Both the position numbers and the translations under genes were made by a program. Below the pieces are notes generated by a model, which was not told the DNA's origin, did no database searches, and saw nothing but the letters and a program-made list of their open reading frames with translations. A DNA stretch of 64,000 bases, taken from NCBI RefSeq assembly GCF_016859285.1, contig NC_053414.1, forward strand, positions 9,482,517-9,546,516, read 5' to 3'. Below are positions 36,067-45,750 of this stretch, in pieces; position 1 is the first letter of the stretch; every line of letters begins with the position of its first letter. This DNA comes from Xiphias gladius. Its lineage: Eukaryota > Chordata > Actinopteri > Istiophoriformes > Xiphiidae.

Positions 36067-36083
36067 AAAACAGCCGCTCTCAC

Positions 36084-36620
36084 CGTCAGGCCTACCGGAC
36101 AGGTCCGCTGGTCGATTTCGTGTGCAGCCGGCAGATAGAGGATGCAGACTGGGCTTTAACGGCGAGAAGAACCGCTGAGGGTCTGGAGTCGGTGGAGTTG
36201 CCTCGGCAGATGAGTCCGGCTCCAGTGCAGGACGAAGAAGGAGAAGACGACGACGACGACAAGGAGGAGGAGTAGGAGTAGGAGGAGTAGGAGACGCGCT
36301 GTGTTTGTCGGCCGTTCCGCGGCGCAGGGCACTCCCCTGCGCTCCCTGACTGGTAGCGACTGGATGCGGGATGCGCAGGGCGGAGAAAAGGAGCCCCGCC
36401 GCCTCGTTTGACAGTCAAATGAGAGCTAGAGCCGAGGACGCACCTGTATGGAAATCCGGACAAACGCCGGGCCCGAGCAGAGGCAGCAAACACGCAAATG
36501 AGGACGCGCTCCGAGGAGAAAACGAGCCGGGGGTTCACTTTCTATTCAGATGACCGGTGATGAAGTCGCGATCTGGGTTAATACGCGGCACATTACCCAC
36601 ACCAGAGTGCCCAAGTAACG
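36084..36620 (-). promoter_or_regulatory. CpG-rich region, candidate GNG13 promoter and 5' non-coding exon
   Basis: This stretch is markedly richer in GC and CpG than its surroundings (CGACGACGACGACAAGG, GCGGCGCAGGGC, GACGCGCTCCGAGG). On the - strand a good donor, CCTGACG|GTGAGAG, sits at 36077-36083. A 5' non-coding exon ending at 36084 could therefore splice toward GNG13. A 148-codon open frame on the - strand has no recognisable domain and looks like chance in GC-rich DNA. Confidence 0.4.
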
Positions 36621-36808
36621 CGAGAAAAGTGAGGTTTGGGACGAGGAATTGGCACAGTGAGAGAACCCCGCTTTATTTGGGCTTAATGTTTTTAGATGCT
36701 TCAGCCCAGCCAATCACAATAAACACCTGAAGCCACACAACCTCCATCGGACGGTGATCCGTCGCGTTTATCCTGGGTTGGACCCCCAGCGCTGTTATGT
36801 CTGCGTTG

Positions 36809-37447
36809 CAGTGGTGGAAGGACAATTCAGATCCCTTGCTTATGTAAAAGCAGCAAATACCACAATGTAAAAGTACTTCATCGGGCTAGTGTTGCAAGTA
36901 AAAGTGTTGCATTCGAAACTCCGCTTGAGTAAAAGTACATTAGTATTGCCAGCAAATCAAGTATTAAAGGTGATAGTACTCGTTATGCAAATCGGCCCCT
37001 TTCAGAGTGTTAAATTACAGAGCCCCCATGGTCGAGCTTATGCGCACAAGTTAATTTGTGCTTTAAAAATAAAGATTTTTTTTTTCAGGACTTAAGAGGC
37101 TCTTCTGTTTAGTTCTGTTGCAGGAGAAGTTACAACTTCACCATTTGTTTGGGTACATATTGATGAACCCAAACAAATGAGACAGTTCCCTACACACATC
37201 GTGCGTAACACCCGCATGTCTGTACAGGGAATTTGATCTACAACAATGCATCATATTTCAGTGTAAGTTTGTTTGGTTATGCTATCATGTATAATAAAAA
37301 CAACCTCAACTATAGTTATTGCATGTAGAGCAGCTCTGAGTAAAAGTATAGAGTAGCCTGCAATTGAAATACTCAAGTAAAGGACAAGCACCCCTAAACT
37401 GCTTAAGTGTAGTACTTGAGTGAATATACTTTCTTTCCACTCCACTG
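36809..37447. mobile_element. Complete TACTTAAGTA-type non-autonomous DNA transposon
   Basis: The left end CAGTGGTGGAAGGACA (36809) and right end CTTTCCACTCCACTG (to 37447) are imperfect inverted repeats. Internal AAAGTACTT/ACTTGAGTAAA motifs are typical of the family. It is 639 bp long with no transposase. A 13-bp perfect inverted repeat (37142-37154 with 37167-37179) forms a hairpin in its middle. Confidence 0.6.
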
Positions 37448-38279
37448 TTAACTCATTACAGAGCTGTATAAGCTAAAGCGTGGTGTGATACCTGAACTAG
37501 ATTTAAGTTAGTGTCCTGTGAAGCGGTTAAATGTTTGTTTTACACTGTAAATTGGAAACACAGCTTGAAAAGATGCAATTCAAATTTACAACAATCTGAG
37601 AAACAAATTAATTCCAATTCATAAAACTTATGTAGAGTATGTGCATATACATAAAATTTATGAGGTCAAAAATGTTGCAGATTGTGCGCCTTCAAGCTGC
37701 GGTTGCGCATCTAAAATGGCTAGAAACACGTCTACTTTTGGTGCAGAGAAGGTCAATGTTAACTTTAAGTCTCTGGCAAAGTTTATAAGATTTATTAAAA
37801 CTCACACCAATTTAAGACCAGCAGGTCTTTTGCCAAATGGAACATAAAATTCCCACCTTTCAGTACAAGTGTTTCCTTAAAGGCAAAACAAACGTACTCC
37901 ATTCAGTCACATTATGGCTGGTATGTAGTACTATTGGGCAAAAATGCAGCAAATATTACGCAAAATGGTACCAAGGTTTCCCAGTAACATTACAACACAC
38001 CATTTAGAAGTTAACCAAGTAACTGTTTATTCAAACGACACCAACTTGACAGTGCGATGCAATAGTTTCAACATTATTTTAACACCATGACTGTAGGTTC
38101 CATTATTTTGTTCACCACTAAACATGATAAAAATGATAAGTTTCTTCCCTCAGGTTTGTTGTACAGCTCGATGGCAGCACTTTTCTGGACGGTGACAATA
38201 TTTGCATAAAGTGTTGGGGAACCCTGAAAGAGACAAATGCAGATTAGAATGTGTTACAGGAAAAAAGGAAAATAATCCA
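37448..38279. other. Intergenic, AT-rich, no gene seen
   Basis: No coding feature was recognised. On the - strand an exon-like stretch lies at about 38103-38224, after acceptor TCTTTCAG. It reads GSPTLYANIVTVQKSAAIEL and onward for about 45 codons before a stop. I do not recognise it and it may belong to the tandem unit array to the right. Confidence 0.3.
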
Positions 38280-39170
38280 TGGTAGTCTCATAAAAAGTTA
38301 GAATCGGGAGCTGGTAGCTGTCATATGAGGCCTCAGAGAAAAAAAAAAAAATTTGTATACATGGACCTACCATTCAAATGAACCAGATCACCAGTTGCCT
38401 GACATCAGCAGGACCATCAGGAGTATTTATTTCCTCTGTGTTGAACCATGACTCTACCTGCAACAGAGAGGGACTCAGTTACAAGTCACAAAGTAACTGC
38501 TAGCATCATGTGTACATATATTTACTTAAGGAGCCTCAGGAAAAAAAAAAAGCTAGAATCAGGAGCCGGAGTTCAGCTCTCATAGTAGGTGTCAGAAAAG
38601 TTATTTGATTTGTCATCACCGGCTATTTAAAAAAAAAAAAAAAAAGTGTTCAAATTCCAACGTATTATATGGACTCACCAGCTCTCAAACCGAGCCGTGT
38701 TCCCCAGGTCAATACGAACTTCGATCCCCTGAAACACATGGGCCTTGGATGTTTGAAGCCTCCTCATTCTTACCTGTAAAGTGGTTTAAAATTTTAAAAC
38801 ACAAGGTTAGAGAAAGGGGGCCATTTCGAGGTGAAGACTGCGCTAATATACTGATAATGGAGCCTCAGAATAAAGTTAGAATCAGGAGCTGCAGTTCAGC
38901 TCTCATAGTAGGTGTCAGAAAAGTTTATTTTGTTTGTCGTCACTGGCTGAAACGTAAACGTTTCACGTAACCAAACTAAAGACTCACCAGCTCTCCCACC
39001 TGACGAGGTCCCGTTCAACTTGAATCTCAGTACCATCACATCGTCCCTGAGGGATCGAGTTCAGCCAGCTCCAAAGTCTTCACTCTGCTAAACGCAGATC
39101 CATCCGACCCTCGGCCTCCCCACCGTCATCTGTTTCTGCTTCAACTGTAAATGGAATATGAATGATTAGA
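38280..39170 (-). repeat. Tandem array of three related exon-like units of about 250-325 bp
   Basis: The word GTTAGAATCRGGAGC recurs at about 38298, 38552 and 38875. In the last two units it is followed by AGCTCTCATAGTAGGTGTCAG and then GACTCACCAGCTCTC. On the - strand the units carry donor-like AGAGCTG|GTGAGTCC and acceptor-like TTTCAG or CCTCAG. They encode similar short tails (VRIDLGNTARFESW; IQVERDLVRWESW; VESWFNTEE). This looks like local duplication of an exon. Neither function nor expression can be inferred. Confidence 0.5.
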
Positions 39171-40123
39171 CAAAAACATGATAACTTTAAAATCACAGTG
39201 GAGACTTCACCTCCCATAGTGCTGCCTGCTTCTTTTTGGAAAAGAAGAAATCAATGATGGATAAGGGTGGTACTGTAGGAGCTGCTTTCCTTGACATTAG
39301 AAAGGCTTTTGACAAAGTAAATCATAGGATTCTTATTAATAAACTGATTTGTCGTTTGATTGCCTCAAATGATAGAATCATATTTAAATGGCAAAATACA
39401 TATGTAAAAGGTTCATTTTCATAAATCCATCATTCTTAACACATGTACTGGTGTCCCACAAGGATCTACTCTTGGACCACTCATATTTAGCCTGTATATT
39501 AACAATCTGCATTCTGTTTGTCCAGATTTAGAGATCCAGCTATATGCAGACAACACAGTGAACTATGTATATGGCCGCACAAAATGGCAGGCTGCTTCCA
39601 AACCTACATATGCTCACACTTTCTCCACTTCAGACATTTATTACGCAAAGAATGCTTTCAGTAACAAAAAAAAAGCACACACTTTAACGTGCACTGGAAA
39701 CAAGTTCTGTCCCCGTGACTTAACAAAATATGAACATTAGAATACTAGTGGTCTTTTTCTGCTGCCCTTGCGCTGTCTGTCCTTTGCTCTATTAGCAAAG
39801 GAAACTTAACTTATTTAGAACAGACTGTCGCTAACTACTCTTAATCATGTTGCGACACTGACTGTTGGTTGTGTACTGTAGGCTGCCCTTTTAACATCTG
39901 GCCAGAGACAACAGATTTGGTTTCATGTCATATGTATCATGTGTTTTACATTATTTAGTTATACCGAGGCAGTCCGTTGTATCCTTCATTTATTCACATT
40001 GCAGTTTATGATGCACACTGACTTACATTTACTCTCAGAAGCTGCATCTTCAAGGCGAGTCGTTTTCCGTTTCTTCAAGCAAGTCGTCAGGACTCCAGCT
40101 CCAGCATGCTTCCAAGCGAGTGA
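39080..40123 (-). CDS. Unrecognised two-exon candidate gene fragment
   Basis: Exon a, 40027-40123 (97 bp), has acceptor CTCTGTAATCAG and consensus donor GTAAGTCAG. It reads SLAWKHAGAGVLTTCLKKRK and then TTRLEDAASESK. Exon b, from 39144 after acceptor CATTTACAG, continues in the same phase as EAETDDGGEAEGRMDLRLAE and meets a TGA at 39080-39082. The phase match and splice signals support a real transcript, and the CpG island at 41.1-41.8 kb could be its promoter. The first exon and start codon are not found. It carries no domain I recognise. It may be a lineage-specific gene, a pseudogene, or non-coding RNA exons. Confidence 0.3.
39236..39575 (+). pseudogene. LINE (non-LTR) reverse transcriptase remnant
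   Basis: The translation shows GAAFLDIRKAFDKVNHRILI (the FxDxxKAFDxVNH block) and, after a frame change, TGVPQGSTLGPLIFSLYINN. It then reaches QLYADNTVNY, where the usual YADD is YADN. This is the palm region of a non-LTR retrotransposon RT, 5'- and 3'-truncated and frameshifted. It sits inside the intron of the candidate gene on the opposite strand. Confidence 0.85.
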
Positions 40124-41129
40124 CTGATTACAGAGGAAAAGAACAGAGCTCAGAAATAAATTTAACCTTTACCTCAGCTTTTTAAAATCAGCAATGGGTA
40201 AGTTACCTATTTCAGTATTTCATTTCACACATGCAAACACTAACTTTTAGGTGTAATTAAGTGGATCTTTAAACTTACGTTGTTACTATTCCATGTTTAA
40301 AAACTTTTAAGCTTTAAAGTGTCTAGAAAGAGACAATATTTAGATGTTTCCTGTTTTTTTTAAAAAGTAACGTCGGTGACCGAACAGACTTAAGTTTTTG
40401 CCGTCATTCTTCAGCTCCACATTCACGCGTAGGAGAAAAGTAGACCACATTAACTTTAAAATCTTATGAATTGGATGCATTTTTAAGATCAGCCACCCCT
40501 AAAACTTTTACAGCTTTTTGCTGAAATCACAAAACAAAAACATTTTATAAAGTAACGTACTGTCTAAGGAAAACTAGAAAAAAAATATTAGAGAACTTTA
40601 TAAATGAAATTTAAGACTTAGAAGAAAATTGAAATCAATGCTTTTTAAACCATGCAGATACCCTGATACAAAACATGACATCAGTTTATATAAAATATAA
40701 TGCATTATTCTAAATTAAACTACCCAAAAGTACATAAGGCAGTAAATACTAGCTCCACCTCAACTAACAAGAATCTTAGACTTGTCACATCTGGGCTAGA
40801 TTAACAGGGAGGGTGGAAAGACTTATTATCAGATTGATGAAACATTTATTTACTTACAAGTTTAATGCAATGGTTTCTGATGCAGCCAAGGCCTGATAGG
40901 TATACATTTTTATTAAAAAAAAAAATATATACATATACGGACCTGCTGTATTAATGTCTGGATGGAGAATACGCAGTGGAATCGCCACTGTTTTGCAGTG
41001 CAAATAAAATAAAGGTTTCACGAATTTGAGAGTGTTTTAAACGGCGTTGAGGCTTTAACTGCGACGTCTAACACACTTTCCTTTCACCGCAGCAAAAAAA
41101 AAAAAAAAAAAAAAAAAAGCGGACAGTCG
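40124..41129. other. AT-rich non-coding DNA left of the CpG island
   Basis: No exon or repeat family was recognised. A poly-A run at 41094-41118 ends the stretch and borders the CpG island. It may be a first intron of the - strand candidate gene. Confidence 0.35.
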
Positions 41130-41258
41130 GTCGCTCAGTATCGTAACTGGAATTTCTTTCCACGTTCCCCGACGCAGCCGAAGTCGCGTCGTGAGAGAAT
41201 GGTGTCAGCGCGCCGCTGTCCGGCTCTCGCGCATCGTCCACGTGCTGCCGTTCGGGCC

Positions 41259-41270
41259 AACATGGCGGCC
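41259..41270 (+). promoter_or_regulatory. YY1-type motif AACATGGCGGCC
   Basis: An exact match to the AAnATGGCGGC consensus bound by YY1, which usually lies just downstream of transcription starts. Confidence 0.6.
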
Positions 41271-41699
41271 CGAGGGACTCCGCGCGTTAACTACATGATA
41301 CTCACTTGTCCTCTCTGACTGAACAGTCAGGCCTCTTCGAGACCAGCTGAACCACTCGGCGACAGAAAGTGGGCGACTCCCGTCTCTCTCTCTCTTCTTT
41401 TAACGGTCATGGCGTGAGGGTTGTAGAAGAAACTGGTAACGGTGTAGCCGTGGTCCGTGTCCCCTCACCGAGCCGCGAGTAAAGGACTGGATGTGACCGG
41501 AGCGACGAACATATACGGCTCCGGTCCAACGGAGAGTCCCTCCCCTTCCTGTTCTGTGTTCTTCGGACTCTCTGACAGGCGGAGACATCTCTATGGGATT
41601 TTCCGACCCACTCTTACTCATGTGCTGGACCGTGCTATCCGAACAGCTCATCATTTTAACAAAGCTGAAATAAAAACGATTTTTCTTCAGCATGGAACA

Positions 41700-41718
41700 A
41701 CTACATCTCCCAGGAGTC
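41700..41718 (+). promoter_or_regulatory. ZNF143 (SBS)-type motif, forward
   Basis: ACTACATCTCCCAGGAGTC fits ACTACAnnTCCCAnnAnnC, the ZNF143/THAP11 consensus found in CpG-island promoters. Confidence 0.6.
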
Positions 41719-41742
41719 TTGAGAGTCAGAGTCCCTCTCAAA

Positions 41743-41761
41743 GCCTCATGGGAACTGTAGT
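41743..41761 (-). promoter_or_regulatory. ZNF143 (SBS)-type motif, reverse
   Basis: On the - strand, ACTACAGTTCCCATGAGGC fits the same ACTACAnnTCCCAnnA core, 24 bases from the forward copy. Confidence 0.6.
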
Positions 41762-41770
41762 TTTTTGAAT

Positions 41771-43720
41771 GCCGGCGAACTATAGGCCATTCGATCCCAT
41801 ACCAAGTCATACCAGGGCTAGGATCACAGATATCGACACCTATATATGTCATGATTCATAATTCATTCATGAGGTAGGCTACATCTGAAAATATCTGAAT
41901 TACAACCAAATAATTTGCCAGATATGATGCATTTATTTTTACTATTCTTTTAATCACATGCATGTTTAAACACAGAAGTAAATGAATGTTCAATATGTGA
42001 ATTCTTACATACACACAGCATAGCATAAATAAATTCACAAATGATATTAACTTTTTTTTTCAACCAGAACAATAATAGGGTAAAGTATAGGGGCTATCAA
42101 GGCAGATAGAATTTATTGTCTTATGAAGCTGATAAATTTTTTTTTTTACAATAGTAATTTGAGAAACACAACTCAAACCCTTCAGTTATGTAGAGTAAGT
42201 GATTAAACATCAAATGTATGGGCACGGACAAATTGCAGACTGTGCCCTCAAGCTTCAGTTGCAATGGTGAGGAATCAAAATAGCCCAAGACGAGACAGGC
42301 AGGTCTTGGAGTCTGGGTTTTACTTAAACCCCATCAGCTTCTTGAATCGGGCCCCTGTACACGTAGCGTTCTCACATTTGTGAACGGCTAATAATGCAGG
42401 CAAGCCTTTTTGCACGTTGTCTGGGTTGACACGCATTTTCAACAACTATCTCAAAAGCTCCAAATATAAACCCCTCATTGAAAACAATGCTCTTAACCCA
42501 GTATATCACAGGGTAAACAAGGTGTATGACTGGTGATAGGGAGCAATGAGAGTCACTCTACCAATCAGGACGGGTCTTGCATTTTTAGAAATATTTGGGG
42601 GTAAAACAATATTGGCCTATTGTCTGATTCGTAAATACACATTTCGTGAAGAATCTCTGGGAGCAGGGTATTTTAGCAGTGATTCGTAATGTGTTGTATG
42701 CTGTATGCTTATAGGTGTTAACACTGTCAACCTAGGTGTTTCAGAATATTGTAACAAGTCTACTGGATATGCAATATTAGGATGACACTTTCTCAATGTA
42801 CCCAAAGTGCTTTATTTCTGCATCCTGGACAGTAATTATTATTTGCGTGTCATTGAGTCAATGCTGGCGCATGATATGGTCAAGAATGTGGTCACTCCCG
42901 TCGAATTACTTTCATGTGCAGTTTTGATCTGGAGCGGTTTTTTCTTCGTGGCTTGAGTTAGGCCCTTTAGTTCCAAGCAGGGGGAAATGTTAGAGCGACT
43001 GGACTCGATAAAATTTGAGACAAAAGTGAACAGGGCTGCAGCAGGGATTTGAGAAGTACCGAGGTACAGAGTCCAGAAGCTTTAAAAACCCACAAAATTA
43101 GATTAAAAAAAATGTATGTATTGAGTTGTCCATTTATGTATTCTGTAAATTATAGTCTAAATGTTTAAAAGCCGTCTTTACAGTGCCAGGTATGTAATTC
43201 TGGTTAAAAAAAAGAAAAAAACTCCCTTTCTCTTGATTAATTTTGCCTAAAACTGTCAAAAATTTTAAAAAGAAGGTCTAAAAATATCATAATCAACCTT
43301 GAAATACCCCATTGTATGTAATATTTGCGAAATCCTCACATCATTTAACCTCCCAAAATCCCCAAAATATGGCAGATGACATGACACTGTTGCCTGCATG
43401 GGGAGCTACAAGGGCTGGCCCTATTTCAAATGGGCCCAAATCAGTCTCCCAACCCAACCTCACTACCAAAGCTATCAAGTGGAGGCTGTTGTCGCAGCAG
43501 AACAATGCCGAAGGATTTGGAATGACATGTTCAACAATCACCCACGGGGCGAAATGACTTGGGTGTGATCAAAGTTCGCATTTGTTCAATTCAATTTGTA
43601 TTTGTTCAAAACTGGGCCCGGTCTAGTGGACGGGTCTACCAATAGTTTCTGACATTTCCTTAGCAGATGAGACGTAAATGAACCACACTCACAGAGTCGT
43701 GTAAAGTTTCATTTTATACA
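41771..43720. other. Intergenic DNA before the CASKIN1 3' UTR
   Basis: AT-rich, without a recognised gene. Short open frames on both strands lack any family resemblance. No clear transposon end was found. Confidence 0.4.
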
Positions 43721-43726
43721 TTTATT
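43721..43726 (-). terminator. Candidate CASKIN1 polyadenylation signal
   Basis: TTTATT on the + strand is AATAAA on the - strand, about 1.9 kb after the CASKIN1 stop. Intervening sequence is simple-repeat-rich, as in a long brain-type 3' UTR. Earlier sites cannot be excluded. Confidence 0.35.
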
Positions 43727-44730
43727 CTGACCACAGCTGTACAGGAATGCATCATCACAGCAGAAACACAACCTAAACCCAACCATGGCACAACAGCCGT
43801 CACAACACATCCAGAACTCAACCATAAATGTACAGGCTCAATCAGCTCACCTCAGTTCAACATGTAGAATTACCATCATTATTATCATTATTTTTATCAT
43901 TCACATAGAACCATCTGTCTCTCAAATATATTTTTGTTTTCAAAGAGCATAAAAATACAAGTAGACTCTTCATCGGGATGAACACTGGTGGTTGATCCAC
44001 TGTCTGGCCTACATGGGGGACCACTGAAAACTGGGGATCCAAGGAGGAGCAGAGCCAATTTATTACAGCTTACGGGGCGGGGGGGGGGGGGGGGTCTTAT
44101 ATGGGCTCAAACAAGGCTTCTCTATGGTTACAGGAGGACTGGAGACAGAACGATTGATTTCGGGAATCATATAGGACTCACAACTCAACCTATAAGCTAC
44201 TTTTGACATCACAGACACAAGAGGAGCGAGGGTCTTTGAGGAAAAAGAGAAATTTGGAGCCTAAAACAAGAAAAAAGAGGCAAAAAAAAAAAATCAATTT
44301 GAATATATGAAAGAATACTACCAAGGCACAGAGAGATGCAGAGTTGACAGAATAGACACAGGGAGATAAAAAGGGGAGACAAGATGGAAGGTGGGCAGAT
44401 TAGAGGCAGTTTCACTATCCAACACTAGAGGGAGCTCTAACAGCTCAAATACCCAGGTATATTATAAACTATGTATGTATACTGGATGTACTATATAAAG
44501 CATTGAAATATAGGATTATCTTTTAAAAACACTGTTCACTGCAGCAGGACAAAGGGATACACCGCATGAGTGTGCTTGTATATACGTGTCTTTGCGTGTG
44601 AAGTTGTGTATGTCAGTCTTTGTAATGTATATGTGTAGATTCATTTCCAAGCAAACCTCCATGGGTGGAGCTAAACACCAACAGAGCAGAACATCAGCGA
44701 GATTAAAACCAATGTAGTGTGCCTTTGTTT

Positions 44731-44770
<40 letters not shown>

Positions 44771-45500
44771 GTCTGTGTGAGTGTTTCAAAATTCATGGAC
44801 ACACATCTAGCATATCGTCGTTCTGATCATTTGTATAACTACTGTACGAGTGGGAGGACATTGACATGAGCATCAGCAGGGACTACACACACTCATAACG
44901 ACAACAACGGCAACAATAACAACAACAGCAACAACAACAACATGAACAGAGACAACACACACAGGTCAGGAAGTCCGGCTAACCACAATCCTCCACTCAC
45001 ACAGAAGAGAAACAGAGGCTACGATTCTTCTGGAAAAATGCATCCTGTTGACATTGCAGGAGTGAGACAGACTCAGAAAGCGGCCTGTCTTTCCATGTGC
45101 TTTGAAAAATTCTCTTCCAGCGTCTCATCTGTATGCATCTCGTCTATCTATCTAGCTGTCTATCTGCCTGTCTGTCAGTCAGTATATGTGCTTTATTTTT
45201 GCAAGCAATGTGCTTATCTGCCTGTCTCCCTGTCTGACTGAGTTGGCATCTCTGTCCTAGCCAGAGTCTGTAAAGATAAAAGATGAGGAAAATGATTGTG
45301 CTTCTCGGTCCACACAGCTGTCTGAGGCCCGGTGGCGGCGGCGGCGACTCGCCAGGTTGCGGAGGTCAGAGGTTGTGTGGGAGCGGCCTCCTCGCATCGG
45401 GAGGCGTACTAGGGCTACTGCAGCAGACGAGGAGGACTCCCTCCTCGGTATACTGTACAAGGCTACATGAGAAGCGCTCGCACAGGTGGGACAAACTCTC

Positions 45501-45552
<52 letters not shown>

Positions 45553-45653
45553 CTCAGAGCGCCAGCATCGAGCCTCGGGAGAGCTTTCTTGACACACCTA
45601 CACAAGATGGGGGGAGGGAAAGGGCTCGTCGGAAATGAGATTTGGGCGGGAGA
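43727..45653 (-). other. Probable CASKIN1 3' UTR
   Basis: This stretch runs from the stop codon to the candidate AATAAA. It has a (GT)n tract near 44735-44768, a CAACAACAG-rich block near 44893-44943, a (CA)n tract at 45505-45547 and a poly-G run near 44079-44094. No coding frame of interest occurs. The extent is inferred from the polyadenylation signal only. Confidence 0.4.
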
Positions 45654-45750
45654 TCAGTCGAGCATTGCATCCAGTTGGTCTGCCAAGTCGTCAAACATGC
45701 TGCCGATGTCGTCCAAGATGGAGACTGTTGCCTTTTTGCTGGAAAGGGAG
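45654..45750 (-). CDS. caskin1: CASKIN1 last coding exon: conserved C-terminal tail
   Basis: It encodes [20 protein letters not shown], then QLDAMLD and stop. Acidic-hydrophobic tails of this kind are conserved across caskins. The acceptor CCAACTCCCAG is preceded on the transcript by a (CTTT)n run supplying its polypyrimidine tract. An alternative in-frame acceptor (TTTCCAG) lies 12 bases further in. Confidence 0.85.

Larger units (their letters stand above)
33234..36083. other. Region upstream of GNG13 coding exon 1
   Basis: Repeats are listed separately at 33370-33610 and 34012-34510, with a transposon fragment at about 35045-35140. A poly-A stretch lies at 34723-34747. A GA tract at 35528-35544 and a CCT-rich simple sequence at 35606-35637 are also present. 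No exon was recognised. If GNG13 has a 5' non-coding exon at 36084 or beyond, this is its first intron. Confidence 0.4.
41130..41770. promoter_or_regulatory. CpG island with YY1-type and ZNF143-type motifs
   Basis: A sharp rise in CpG density (GCGCGCCGCTG, CTCTCGCGCATCG, CGCGCGTTAAC) sits in AT-rich surroundings. It contains AACATGGCGGCC (41259-41270), the classic YY1 core, and two SBS/ZNF143-type motifs at 41700-41718 and 41743-41761 facing each other. Together these mark a housekeeping-type promoter, possibly bidirectional. No recognised gene starts here; the weak two-exon candidate to the left is the only nearby transcript I can suggest. Confidence 0.65.

Noticed and set aside
36092-36538. 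148-codon open frame on the - strand
   Set aside because: Low-complexity Ser/Arg content in CpG-rich DNA, no domain, and the position fits a promoter or 5' non-coding exon better.
41400-41852. 150-codon open frame on the - strand over the CpG island
   Set aside because: No family resemblance, and it crosses the ZNF143-type motifs; probably chance in GC-rich DNA.
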